Positions 8,030 through 16,432 are shown, counted from the stretch's first letter. The stretch: 64,000 nt of DNA from Sphingomonas sp. FARSPH (GCF_003355005.1 NZ_CP029985.1:1355001-1419000), one strand, 5' to 3'. Made by a program: numbers and translations. The notes: generated by a model from the letters alone, not told the origin.

Positions 8030-8123
8030 ACCCTCACCCTTCCGCGCCTTCGGCGCCCCCTCCCTCTCCCGCCGGGAGAGCGAAGGGGCCCGCCCGGCGC
8101 AGCCGGGTGGGAAGGGTGAGGGT
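8030..8123. repeat. 94-bp inverted repeat in the hemC/tsaD intergenic region
   Basis: Outer arms ACCCTCACCCTTCC (8030-8043) and GGAAGGGTGAGGGT (8110-8123) are perfect complements. An inner palindrome CTCTCCC GCC GGGAGAG lies between them. It fills most of the gap between the divergent hemC and tsaD starts and looks like a dispersed palindromic genome repeat; any hemC or tsaD promoter must overlap or flank it. Confidence 0.8.
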
Positions 8124-8198
8124 CGTCCCTCGTTTCATTAGCCATGCCCAAACCCCCACCCTTCGACAACCTCCGTACGGCGCGATAGAAGGCCGGCC

Positions 8199-9227
8199 AT
8201 GCCCCCCCGGATCATCCTTGGCCTCGAATCCTCGTGCGACGAAACCGCAGCGGCGCTGGTCACCGGCGACCGGCAGGTGCTGAGCCACCGGCTGGCGGGA
8301 CAGGAGGCGCATCACGCGCCGTTCGGCGGCGTCGTGCCGGAAATCGCGGCGCGCGCGCATGTCGAGGCGCTGGAGCCGCTGGTCGCCGCCGCGCTGGCGG
8401 ACGCGGGGCTGACACTCGATCAGATCGACGCGGTCGCGGCGACGGCGGGGCCCGGGCTGATCGGTGGGGTGATGGTCGGGCTGGTCACCGGCAAGGCGCT
8501 GGCGCATGCGGCGGGCAAGCCGTTCGTCGCGGTCAACCATCTGGAGGGCCATGCGCTGAGCCCGCGATTGTCCGACCCCGACCTCGCCTTTCCCTATCTA
8601 TTGCTGCTCGTGTCGGGCGGGCATTGCCAGCTGCTGCTGGTCGAGGGGGTCGCACGCTATCGCCGGATCGCGACGACGATCGACGACGCCGCGGGCGAGG
8701 CGTTCGACAAGACCGCCAAGCTGCTCGGCCTGGGCTTTCCGGGTGGGCCGGCGGTGGAGCGCGCCGCCGCGCTGGGCCGACCGATCGTGCCGTTGCCGCG
8801 CCCGCTGAAGGGATCGGCCGAGCCGCATTTCAGCTTCGCGGGCCTGAAGAGCGCGGTCGCGCGCGCGGTCGGCCAGCACACGCCCGAGGATATTGCCGCA
8901 TCGTTCCAGGCGGCGGTGGTCGATTGTCTGATCGACCGCACGCGGCGCGGGATCGCGGGCATCGACGCGACCGCACTGGTCGTCGCGGGTGGGGTCGCCG
9001 CCAATGGCGCGGTGCGCGGGGCATTGCAGGCGCTGGCCGCCGAGCACGGGCTGCGCTTCGTCGCGCCGCCGCTGTGGCTGTGCACCGACAATGCGGCGAT
9101 GATCGGCTGGGCGGGGGCAGAGCGGTTCGCCGCCGGGCTGACCGACCCGCTCGACACGCCGGCGCGCGCGCGCTGGCCGCTCGACCCCAAGGCGGATGCC
9201 GTGCGCGGCGCAGGAGTGAAGGCATGA
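8199..9227 (+). CDS. tsaD: tRNA N6-threonylcarbamoyladenosine transferase TsaD
   Basis: A 342-residue TsaD (Kae1/YgjD) protein, which transfers the threonylcarbamoyl group to A37 of ANN-decoding tRNAs together with TsaB and TsaE. ASKHA-fold motifs are clear: ILGLESSCDET at 6-16, the metal ligands in NHLEGH at 113-118, LVSGGHCQL in the middle, and the C-terminal VVAGGVAANGAVR and CTDNAAMIGWAG. Length is normal. It overlaps gpsA by 4 bp (ATGA at 9224-9227), so both are probably one transcript. Confidence 0.97.
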   Translation: MPPRIILGLESSCDETAAALVTGDRQVLSHRLAGQEAHHAPFGGVVPEIAARAHVEALEPLVAAALADAGLTLDQIDAVAATAGPGLIGGVMVGLVTGKALAHAAGKPFVAVNHLEGHALSPRLSDPDLAFPYLLLLVSGGHCQLLLVEGVARYRRIATTIDDAAGEAFDKTAKLLGLGFPGGPAVERAAALGRPIVPLPRPLKGSAEPHFSFAGLKSAVARAVGQHTPEDIAASFQAAVVDCLIDRTRRGIAGIDATALVVAGGVAANGAVRGALQALAAEHGLRFVAPPLWLCTDNAAMIGWAGAERFAAGLTDPLDTPARARWPLDPKADAVRGAGVKA

Positions 9228-10195
9228 GGATCGGCGTGATCGGCGGCGGGGCGTGGGGCACCGCATTGGCGCAGGTGGCGGCGTATCGCGGCGAGCCCGT
9301 GACGCTGTGGGCGCGCGAGTCGGAGGTCGTCGCGGGGATCAACCGCCATCATGAGAACCAGCTGTTCCTGGCGGGCGTGCCACTGTCGCCGTCGATCCGC
9401 GCGACGGGCAGCCTGGGCGATCTGGCGGGATGCGACGCGTTGCTGGTCGTCGCGCCGGCGCAGCATGTCCGTGCGGTGCTGGCGGAGACGGCGGTGGGCA
9501 CGACGCCGCTGGTGCTGTGCGCCAAGGGGATCGAGGCGGGCACGCGCCTGCTGGTCGGCGAGGTGGCGCGCGCGGTGCATCCGCGGGCGCCGGTCGCCGT
9601 CCTGTCCGGCCCGACCTTCGCGCACGAGGTCGCAGGCGGCCTGCCGACCGCGGTGACGCTGGCGGCGGCGGACGAGGCACTGGGCCGCGCGCTCGCGGCG
9701 CGGATCGCGGCGCCGCACTTCCGCCCCTATGCCAGCGACGACGTGATCGGCGCGGAGATCGGCGGCGCGGTGAAGAACGTGCTCGCCATCGCGTGTGGCG
9801 TCGTCGAGGGCGCGGGGCTGGGCCAGAACGCGCGCGCCGCGCTGATCGCGCGCGGCTTTGCCGAGATGACGCGCTTCGGCCTGGCGCGCGGGGCGCGGGC
9901 GGAGACGCTGGCGGGCCTGTCGGGGCTGGGCGACCTCGTCCTAACCTGTTCGTCGACGAGCAGCCGCAATTTCTCGCTGGGCGTTGGCCTCGGCCAGGGG
10001 CGCGCGGCGGCGGACCTGCTCGCCGACCGGCGGACGGTGGCGGAGGGCGCGTTCACCGCGCCGGTGCTGCGCGAGGCGGCCGGCGAGGCGAGCGTCGAGA
10101 TGCCGGTGACCGAGGCGGTGTGCCGGTTGCTGGACGGCGAGCCGCGCGAAAGCGTGATCGGCACATTGCTGGCGCGGCCTTTGCGACGCGAGTAA
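9224..10195 (+). CDS. gpsA: glycerol-3-phosphate dehydrogenase [NAD(P)+]
   Basis: A 323-residue GpsA that reduces dihydroxyacetone phosphate to sn-glycerol 3-phosphate for phospholipid synthesis. The N-terminal Rossmann motif is IGVIGGGAWGTALA; LSGPTFAHEVAGGLPTAV follows, and the catalytic-lysine block EIGGAVKNVLAIACGVVEG and the substrate segment LSGLGDLVLTCSSTSSRN are present. The start is the ATG in the 4-bp overlap with tsaD. The 3' end is convergent with an AsmA-like gene, and a duplicated non-coding element lies 24 bp downstream. Confidence 0.97.
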   Translation: MRIGVIGGGAWGTALAQVAAYRGEPVTLWARESEVVAGINRHHENQLFLAGVPLSPSIRATGSLGDLAGCDALLVVAPAQHVRAVLAETAVGTTPLVLCAKGIEAGTRLLVGEVARAVHPRAPVAVLSGPTFAHEVAGGLPTAVTLAAADEALGRALAARIAAPHFRPYASDDVIGAEIGGAVKNVLAIACGVVEGAGLGQNARAALIARGFAEMTRFGLARGARAETLAGLSGLGDLVLTCSSTSSRNFSLGVGLGQGRAAADLLADRRTVAEGAFTAPVLREAAGEASVEMPVTEAVCRLLDGEPRESVIGTLLARPLRRE

Positions 10196-10219
10196 GTCGC
10201 TGGCAACGCGCAGGAATTA

Positions 10220-10333
10220 CCGCGAGTCTTGACAGAATTGACACCTGATCGCGCAATGTCGTTACGCGATCCTGTACGATTGTGATGAGAAAGAGCGGAC
10301 GCCCTCGTCCTATCACAAAGCGATGATGTAGGA
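10220..10333 (-). repeat. duplicated structured element, copy 1
   Basis: Read on the minus strand this 114-nt stretch contains TCCTACATC, TCTTTC-N-CAT, GTAC, a perfect hairpin with 7-bp stem GATCGCG/CGCGATC and 11-nt loop (10247-10271), and a tail whose last 29 nt are identical to copy 2 at 49430-49458. The same parts occur in the same order in copy 2, with one compensatory stem change. It lies in the convergent gap between gpsA and the AsmA-like gene, on the strand of the latter. It may be a small RNA, an RNA-level regulatory element or a dispersed repeat; function unknown. Confidence 0.6.
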
Positions 10334-10359
10334 AAATTCTTCGGCGTTGCCCATGACGG

Positions 10360-12192
10360 TCATCGCAGCGCCTGCCCGGCCAGCGCGCCGCAGTCGGCGT
10401 CGGTGGCGAGCGGGCCTTGATGGCCGGTGATCGCGCGGCCGATCGCCTTGAAGATATTGCCCACCGACTTCGTCTCCTTCGGCACCACCAGTCGCGGCGC
10501 GCTGAGCGTGCCCGACAGGGTGGCATCGCCGGGCAGACGCAGCAGGCTGTGGCGCTTGGGCGCGCCGGTCAGGCGGATCGCGATGGTTTCGGCGGGGAAG
10601 ACGATGCTGCCCGTGCCGCGCATCGCGCTGAGGCTGGTGTCGACGACCAGCGGCCGGACGGTGCCGCGCCCCTGCGCGACGGCGAGCCCGAGAACGACGC
10701 AGCGCAGCCGCGCGCGGTCGGCATCGTCGGTGGTCAGCGCGCGGCCGGCGTCGAAGCCGAGCGCGGCGGCATATCTGGCGGGCAATGCGCCATCCTGCAC
10801 GACGAGGCCGATACGGCCATCGGCCCGGCCGATCGCGGCGCGGATCGTGTCGCCGCGCCCAGTCAGCCGGGCGCGCGCGCGAATGCGGCCCGCGACGTCG
10901 CCCTGCCCGGCGAGCAGTTCGAGCCGGCTGCCGATCATCGCAAGGTCGAGGCGCAGCGTCGGATGCGCCGCGCCGCCGCGCTGGTCGACGATCGCGCGGC
11001 CCGCGGCGCGGCCCCCGGCGAGGCGGATGGCGAGCGGCGCGACGACGAGCCGCTGGTGGTCGAGCGCGAGCGTCCCCGCGAGCGCGGTGACGCCGGTATC
11101 GCCGCCGCCGCTGACGACGCGGGCGATGCGCACCGCGATCGTGCCGTCGGTCGAATCCATGTTGGCGAGGCTGATCGGCGTGTCCGGCACGACGCGCGGG
11201 CCGATTCGCGCCGCGTCGGCGCGCGCCGCCGCCCGGCCGGCGTCGGAGGCGAGATCATCGAAATCGAAGCGGTGCGACGCGACGGCGCCGTCCAGCTTCG
11301 TCCGGCCGTCGCGTTTCAGCACGGTGAGCCGGCCGGCGATGTCGGAGCGGCCGATCGTCCCCTTGAGGTCAGTGATCGTCCAGTCGGGCGCGTCGTGGCG
11401 GACGTGCGCGGCGAGCGCGACGGGCTGCGTCCCGAACAACCCCGCCTCGATCACCGCATCGACCAGCTTGAGGTCGGCGGCGCGGGTGGTGAGGTCGATC
11501 GTCATCCGGTCGGTGTCGAGTGGGCGGTCCATCGTGCCGCGCGCCGCCATGCGCAGGGCGGGGCCATCGATCCGCGCGGTGAACGGCCATGGGCCCGGCC
11601 GCGCCATCGCCACCGATGCGCCGGCGATGGCGAGGCGGACGGGGGTGCCGCGGATCGTGCCTGTACCATGCGCGCTGAGGCCGCGCGCATCCGAGACGAA
11701 GGCGACGGTGGCGGCACGGTCACGCTTCGCATCGCGATAGCGGATCGTGGCATTTGTGACGGTGAGGCCCCGAAGGTCGGTTGACGCGCCGCCGCTCTCC
11801 GCCGCGCCAGGCCGCGACCAGTTGGTGCGGCCGTCCTTTGCGCGGACGAGCGCGAGCGAAAGGCCGGTGACGCGGATGTCGCGCGGCCTGAACGTGCCGG
11901 TTAGCAGCGGCCAGACCGGAAAGGTGACGCGCGCTTCGGCAAGGCGCAGGAAATCGCCCGTCCCCGCCCAGTCCGCCTGCGGGATGCGCACGTCGCGCAC
12001 CGCGATCGTCGGGGTGAAGCCGATCGTGTCGATCCGTGCGATGCTGCCGATCGCGACGGGACGGCCGAAGCGCTTGGTCAATCGATCCGCGACGACGCCG
12101 CGCAGCAGGCCCCACGGGAAGAGCGCGACGAGCAGCAGCGCAAGGGCGAGGATCGCGACGACGATGGCGGCGATCCGCCCGGCCCTGTTCAT
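10360..12192 (-). CDS. AsmA family protein
   Basis: A 610-residue AsmA-like protein. One N-terminal transmembrane helix (about residues 7-30, IAAIVVAILALALLLVALFPWG) anchors a long periplasmic body. The body is built of beta-strand repeats of the AsmA/TamB type, with the family entry phrase LTKRFGRPVAIGSIARID, a later GLTVTNATIRYRD, and the C-terminal RLPGDATLSGTLSAPRLVVPKETKS. AsmA-like proteins form grooves that move phospholipids between the membranes; which paralogue this is cannot be told from sequence alone. Monocistronic by layout: DUF1674 lies upstream on the same strand with a 130-bp gap, gpsA is convergent. Confidence 0.85.
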   Translation of the reverse strand: MNRAGRIAAIVVAILALALLLVALFPWGLLRGVVADRLTKRFGRPVAIGSIARIDTIGFTPTIAVRDVRIPQADWAGTGDFLRLAEARVTFPVWPLLTGTFRPRDIRVTGLSLALVRAKDGRTNWSRPGAAESGGASTDLRGLTVTNATIRYRDAKRDRAATVAFVSDARGLSAHGTGTIRGTPVRLAIAGASVAMARPGPWPFTARIDGPALRMAARGTMDRPLDTDRMTIDLTTRAADLKLVDAVIEAGLFGTQPVALAAHVRHDAPDWTITDLKGTIGRSDIAGRLTVLKRDGRTKLDGAVASHRFDFDDLASDAGRAAARADAARIGPRVVPDTPISLANMDSTDGTIAVRIARVVSGGGDTGVTALAGTLALDHQRLVVAPLAIRLAGGRAAGRAIVDQRGGAAHPTLRLDLAMIGSRLELLAGQGDVAGRIRARARLTGRGDTIRAAIGRADGRIGLVVQDGALPARYAAALGFDAGRALTTDDADRARLRCVVLGLAVAQGRGTVRPLVVDTSLSAMRGTGSIVFPAETIAIRLTGAPKRHSLLRLPGDATLSGTLSAPRLVVPKETKSVGNIFKAIGRAITGHQGPLATDADCGALAGQALR

Positions 12193-12280
12193 ATCCCCCT
12201 GCCCATCGCGACGCGACGCGCGACGCGGGCGTTGGTTCCGGCGCAGCTGTTCGACACGATGGGCGAGCGTCCTGTCAGGG

Positions 12281-12299
12281 CGCGGGGATTCACCCCGCG
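12281..12299 (-). terminator. GC-rich hairpin after the DUF1674 gene
   Basis: CGCGGGG ATTCA CCCCGCG, a perfect 7-bp stem with a 5-nt loop, 24 bp past the stop of the DUF1674 gene. There is no U-tract on the minus strand, so terminator function is only suggested. Confidence 0.35.
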
Positions 12300-12322
12300 G
12301 ACGCGTCCGCCCCGGCCGCGTG

Positions 12323-12487
12323 TCAGAAATCGATCGCGATACCCTTCAGCTCCCAGTCGCCGTAGCGGACGGGGTCCTTGCCGAGCGGATCCTCCGCCGG
12401 GCGATCGGTCGCCTGCGGCTTGGGCACCGGCGGGTTCTTCGACAGATAGGCGGGCGGCTTCAGGTGCGCGGGGCGTTGGCCCATCAT
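12323..12487 (-). CDS. DUF1674 protein (SDHAF4-like)
   Basis: A 54-residue protein with the DUF1674 signature: a proline-rich middle followed by DPLGKDPVRYGDWELKGIAIDF at the C-terminus. The eukaryotic members (SDHAF4) help assemble the flavoprotein subunit of succinate dehydrogenase. Start at one of two adjacent ATGs (MMGQRP). It is divergent from rsmB across a 57-bp gap. The open frame continues further upstream into rsmB antisense and is not used. Confidence 0.8.
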   Translation of the reverse strand: MMGQRPAHLKPPAYLSKNPPVPKPQATDRPAEDPLGKDPVRYGDWELKGIAIDF

Positions 12488-12544
12488 GCGTCTCCGGGCT
12501 AAGGGCTGCTGCTTCACATCGGTATTTCGATCAGGAACGCAAGT

Positions 12545-13858
12545 TTGGCCCGTCCCCCCTTCGGTAAAAATTCCGCCCCGGCGAAGAGCGCCGAACCGCT
12601 CGGCACGGCGAGCCGGCGCGCCGCGCTGAGGCTGCTCGACGCGGTACTGCGGCGGGGCGAACCGCTGGAGGCCGCGCTGGTGACGGCGACGCGGCATATC
12701 TACGGTCCCGACCGGGGCCTTGCCCATGCGATCGCGGCGGAGGTGCTGCGCCGGCTGCCCGACCTCGACGCGATGATCGATTCGGTGACCGAGCGGCCGT
12801 TACCCGACGATGCCAAGGCGCGCATGGCGCTGCGCATCGCTTTGGTGCAGGCGCTGGTGCTCGGCACGCCGCATCATGCCGCGATCTCCACCGTCCTACC
12901 GCTGGTCGAGGGGGGACCGCGCAAGCTGGTGCACGGCGTGTTCGGCGCGATCGTGCGCGCGGGCGTGCTGCTGCCCGAGACGCCGACGCTGCCGCCGTCG
13001 GTCGAGGCGCGCTGGCAGGGCACATGGGGCGAGGCGATGGTGGCGGGGGCGGAAGCCGCGATCGCCGCGCCGCCGCCGCTCGACCTCAGCCTCGCCGATG
13101 CCGGCGAGACCGCGCACTGGGCGGCGGCGCTGGGCGGCACCAGCCTGATGCCCGGCCACGTCCGGCTGCACGACCCCGCGCCCGTCGCCGACCTGCCCGG
13201 CTATGCCGAGGGAGCCTGGTGGGTGCAGGATATCGCCGCGTCGATCCCCGCGCGACTGCTCGCCGAGCAGGGCGGCGAAGGGGCGCGCGCGATCGACCTG
13301 TGCGCGGCGCCGGGGGGCAAGACGCTGCAGCTCGCCGCGGCCGGTTACGGCGTCGCGGCGGTCGACGTCTCGCCGAGCCGGATCAAGCGACTGCGCGAGA
13401 ACCTGTTCCGCACGCGACTGAAGGCGGAAGTGATCGCCGCCGACGTCTTGCTGTGGCAGCCGGACGCGCCCGTCGACGCGGTGCTGATCGATGCGCCGTG
13501 CAGCGCGACGGGCATCTTCCGCCGCCATCCCGACGTCCTCTACCGCGCGCACGATCGCGTCGTCGCGGAGATGGCGGCGTTGCAGGCGCGCATCTTCGCG
13601 CGGGCTGCGGATTGGGTGAAGCCGGGCGGCAGCCTGGTCTATGCGACGTGCAGCCTGGAACGCGCGGAGGGCGAGGACCAGCTGGCGCGGTTCCTGAGCG
13701 CGCGCGACGATTATGCGATCGACCCGCCGGGGGCGGAGACGCTGCCCGCCGGGGTGCCGGTGGCCGAGGGCGGTTATGTGCGCACGCTGCCGGGGATGCT
13801 GGCGGAGGCGGGTGGGTGCGACGGGTTCTTCATCGCGCGGTTGCGGCGGCGGGGGTGA
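12545..13858 (+). CDS. rsmB: RsmB/Sun-type 16S rRNA (cytosine-C5) methyltransferase
   Basis: A 437-residue RsmB-family protein. The N-terminal NusB-like helical domain (ASRRAALRLLDAVLRRGE onward) is followed by a Rossmann methyltransferase domain with the SAM motif DLCAAPGGKTLQLAA from about residue 251. The catalytic DAPCSATG has Cys319, and the second cysteine Cys369 is in ATCSLERAEGE. It would form m5C967 in 16S rRNA. The start is a TTG with AGGA nine bases upstream, chosen because no ATG precedes the conserved N-terminal block. A hairpin follows directly after the stop. Confidence 0.92.
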   Translation: MARPPFGKNSAPAKSAEPLGTASRRAALRLLDAVLRRGEPLEAALVTATRHIYGPDRGLAHAIAAEVLRRLPDLDAMIDSVTERPLPDDAKARMALRIALVQALVLGTPHHAAISTVLPLVEGGPRKLVHGVFGAIVRAGVLLPETPTLPPSVEARWQGTWGEAMVAGAEAAIAAPPPLDLSLADAGETAHWAAALGGTSLMPGHVRLHDPAPVADLPGYAEGAWWVQDIAASIPARLLAEQGGEGARAIDLCAAPGGKTLQLAAAGYGVAAVDVSPSRIKRLRENLFRTRLKAEVIAADVLLWQPDAPVDAVLIDAPCSATGIFRRHPDVLYRAHDRVVAEMAALQARIFARAADWVKPGGSLVYATCSLERAEGEDQLARFLSARDDYAIDPPGAETLPAGVPVAEGGYVRTLPGMLAEAGGCDGFFIARLRRRG

Positions 13859-13884
13859 TATCCTCCCCGCTCGCGGGGAGGATA
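13859..13884 (+). terminator. hairpin between rsmB and rpe
   Basis: ATCCTCCCC, loop GCTCGC, GGGGAGGAT: a perfect 9-bp stem starting at the rsmB stop, extended by one T-A pair. The downstream bases are ATTGG rather than a T-run, so it is either a weak terminator or a member of the CCTCCCC palindrome family also seen at 24.45-24.57 kb. Confidence 0.45.
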
Positions 13885-13932
13885 TTGGCGCTCCCGGTTG
13901 TATTCACCACGTCTGGGACTAGAGAACCCGTC

Positions 13933-14592
13933 ATGCCGCAGCCCGTCCGTATCGCCCCATCGATCCTGTCCGCCGATTTCGCCAAGCTGGGCGAGGAAGT
14001 CCGCGCGATCGATGCGGCGGGGGCGGATTGGATCCATATCGACGTGATGGACGGGCATTTCGTGCCCAACATCACGATCGGCCCGGCGGTGGTGAAGGCG
14101 CTGCGCCCGCACACGACCAAGCCGTTCGACGTCCACCTGATGATCTCTCCGGTCGATGCGTATCTGGACGCCTTTGCCGAAGCGGGCGCCGACACGCTGA
14201 CCGTCCATCCCGAGGCGGGGCCGCACGTCCACCGCACCGTCCAGCACATCAAGTCGCTGGGCAAGCGCGCCGGCGTCGTGCTCAACCCGGCGACGCCCGC
14301 CAAGATGCTCGATTACCTGATCGACATGGTCGACCTGGTGCTGGTGATGAGCGTCAATCCCGGCTTCGGCGGACAGAGCTTCATCGACAGCCAGCTGAGG
14401 AAGATCGCCGCAATCCGCAAGATGATCGATGCGAGCGGCCGCGCGATCGACCTAGAGGTCGACGGCGGCGTCGATGCGGGCCACGCCAAGCGCTGCATCG
14501 AGGCAGGGGCGGACGCGCTGGTCGCGGGCACCGCGGTGTTCCGGGGCGGGCCCGGCGCCTATGCGGCGAACATCGCGGCCTTGCGGGGATGA
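13933..14592 (+). CDS. rpe: ribulose-phosphate 3-epimerase
   Basis: A 219-residue TIM-barrel enzyme interconverting ribulose 5-phosphate and xylulose 5-phosphate in the pentose phosphate pathway. APSILSADFAKLGEE at the N-terminus and the metal-binding WIHIDVMDGHFVPNITIG (His35, Asp37) are intact, as are DVHLMI, VMSVNPGFGGQSFI and the C-terminal LEVDGGVDAGHAKRC with the second catalytic Asp. Its stop overlaps the start of the heparinase-like gene (ATGA), so the two form one unit. Confidence 0.97.
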   Translation: MPQPVRIAPSILSADFAKLGEEVRAIDAAGADWIHIDVMDGHFVPNITIGPAVVKALRPHTTKPFDVHLMISPVDAYLDAFAEAGADTLTVHPEAGPHVHRTVQHIKSLGKRAGVVLNPATPAKMLDYLIDMVDLVLVMSVNPGFGGQSFIDSQLRKIAAIRKMIDASGRAIDLEVDGGVDAGHAKRCIEAGADALVAGTAVFRGGPGAYAANIAALRG

Positions 14593-16325
14593 ACGAGGAC
14601 CTGCCGCCGAACCTGGCGCCCGATTCGATCCAGGAGGGCCGGCGGTTGATGCGCGTCGGCGGCGACCGCGGGCTGAGCCTTGCCGAGCGATTGTCGGAGC
14701 ATTTCCACCGGCTGACGTGGCGCACGCCGATCCACGGCATGCGGCTGAAGGGCCGATACCCGCTGAAGCTGATCGCGGTGCCCGACGATCCGATCCTGGG
14801 CGACGTGAAGCGCGGGCAGGCGCTGCTGCGCGGCGAGATCGCGTTCCGCGGCGCGGCGCAGCCGATCGACGGATTCGATTTCCGCCGCCGCGACTGGGGC
14901 GCGCCCTTCGCCGATTACGTGCACAGCTTCGCCTGGCTGCGCGACCTGTCGACCGTCGCGACGCGCGCGCAAGGATCGCCGATCGCCGAGCATCTGATGG
15001 GCCGCTGGCTCGCCGATTATGCCGACAAGGTCGATGCGCTGGCGTGGCGGCCCGATCTGTGGGGGCGGCGCATCCTGTTCTGGACCGCGCACGCGCCGCT
15101 GATCCTGTCGTCGACCGACCTCGTCTATCGATCGAGCGTGCTCAACACGCTGGCGCGCGGCAGCCGGCACCTCGACCGCGGCGCGGACAAGGCGCCGCCG
15201 GGCAGCCCGCGGATCGCCGCCTGGTGCGGCGTCGTCGCGGCGGGGCTGCTCATCCCCGGCGGCGATCCGCGCCGGGCGTTCGGCGAGGCGGGGCTGGCGC
15301 GCGCGCTCGAGACCGGGCTGAGCGACGATGGCGGATCGGTGTCGCGCAGCCCGGCGATGCTGCTCGACACGATCCAGCTGATCGCGACGCTGCGCGAGGT
15401 CTATGCCGCGCGGCGCGAGGATTTGTTCGCCCCGGCGCAGGACGCGATGGCGCGGATGGTGCCCGCGCTGCTCGGCGTGATGCACGGCGACCGCACTTTG
15501 TCGAGCTGGCAGGGCGGCGGCCCGGGCACCGCGGACCAGATCGCCGCGATCATCGAGGCGAGCGGCGTGCGCACGCGCCCGCTGCGCCAGGCGCGCGACT
15601 GGGGGTATCAGCGGCTGGCGGCGGGATCGGCGGTGCTGATCGTCGACGCCGCGCCGCCGCCGGTGGCGAAGATGGTGGCGGGCGGCTGCGCGTCGACATT
15701 GGCGTTCGAATTTTCGGACGGGCCGGCGCGGATCATCGTCAATTGCGGCGGCGCGCGCGCGGCGCTCGCGCAGGTCCCCAAGGACCTGGCGGAAGCGCTG
15801 CGCACCACCGCGGCGCATGCGACGCTGACCCTATCCGACAGCAATTCGACCGCGATCCTGCCCGACGGTACGCTTGGCCGCGGCGTCGCGGAGGTCGAAT
15901 TGAGCCGCCAGGAATCGGACGCCGCCAGCCGGATCGAGGCGAGCCACGACGGCTATGTCCGCCGCTGGGGCTTCGTCCATCGCCGCCAGCTGATGCTGAC
16001 CGGCGACGGGCGCGAATTGCGCGGCGAGGACGCGCTGTTGCCGCAGGGACGCAAGCGCAAGAGCGGCAACACCGGCTTCGCGATCCGTTTCCACCTGGGT
16101 GCGGGGGTCGAGGCGTCGGCGACCGCGGACGGGCTGGCGGCGATCCTGCGGCTGCCGGGGGGTGCTTTATGGCAGTTCCGCTGCCGCGGCGGGACGCTCG
16201 GCATCGAGGAATCGCTTTGGATCGACGGCGAGGGACGGCCGGTGGCGACGCAGCAGCTGGTGGTGTCGGGCGAGGCGCCCGCAGGCGGCGCGAACGTCAG
16301 CTGGGCGCTGAAGCGCGCGATCTGA
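14589..16325 (+). CDS. heparinase II/III family protein
   Basis: A 578-residue protein resembling the heparinase II/III superfamily: an N-terminal alpha-helical toroid with FSYVHSFAWLRDLSTVA-like helices (here FADYVHSFAWLRDL) and a C-terminal beta-sandwich around residues 400-575, with RLHLGAG-type strands (FAIRFHLGAG) and TLGIEESLWIDGEG. Polysaccharide lyase activity is the family norm, but no signal peptide is visible (the N-terminus is MNEDLPPNLAPDS), so a cytoplasmic or non-classical location must be considered. An internal ATG at 14649 is an alternative start. It overlaps rpe by 4 bp and is followed by a 96-bp repeat and purH. Confidence 0.8.
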   Translation: MNEDLPPNLAPDSIQEGRRLMRVGGDRGLSLAERLSEHFHRLTWRTPIHGMRLKGRYPLKLIAVPDDPILGDVKRGQALLRGEIAFRGAAQPIDGFDFRRRDWGAPFADYVHSFAWLRDLSTVATRAQGSPIAEHLMGRWLADYADKVDALAWRPDLWGRRILFWTAHAPLILSSTDLVYRSSVLNTLARGSRHLDRGADKAPPGSPRIAAWCGVVAAGLLIPGGDPRRAFGEAGLARALETGLSDDGGSVSRSPAMLLDTIQLIATLREVYAARREDLFAPAQDAMARMVPALLGVMHGDRTLSSWQGGGPGTADQIAAIIEASGVRTRPLRQARDWGYQRLAAGSAVLIVDAAPPPVAKMVAGGCASTLAFEFSDGPARIIVNCGGARAALAQVPKDLAEALRTTAAHATLTLSDSNSTAILPDGTLGRGVAEVELSRQESDAASRIEASHDGYVRRWGFVHRRQLMLTGDGRELRGEDALLPQGRKRKSGNTGFAIRFHLGAGVEASATADGLAAILRLPGGALWQFRCRGGTLGIEESLWIDGEGRPVATQQLVVSGEAPAGGANVSWALKRAI

Positions 16326-16336
16326 ACGGCATGGCC

Positions 16337-16432
16337 CGTCATCCCCGCGGAGGCGGGGATCCAGAGACGCCGATGCTGCGGCTGGAAGCGTGAGGCCAGC
16401 CAGTCTGGATCCCCGCCTTCGCGGGGATGACG
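16337..16432. repeat. 96-bp BIME-like inverted repeat, unit A
   Basis: Begins CGTCATCCCCGC and ends GCGGGGATGACG. Each 29-nt arm (16337-16365 and 16404-16432) is itself a small palindrome (ATCCCCGC...GCGGGGAT followed by CCAGA), and the arms are inverted copies with a single mismatched base. Same length and design as units at 47285 and 48763. It separates the heparinase-like gene from purH. Confidence 0.85.

Noticed and set aside
10220..10265. Reading the TTGACA-containing block as a plain sigma-70 promoter on the plus strand
   Set aside because: TTGACA is present, but transcription would run antisense into the AsmA-like gene, and in the second copy antisense into hemJ. The compensatory stem change points to the other strand being used as RNA.
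13859..13884. Calling the rsmB hairpin a firm intrinsic terminator
   Set aside because: It has no U-tract and belongs by sequence to a palindrome family, so it is kept only at moderate confidence.
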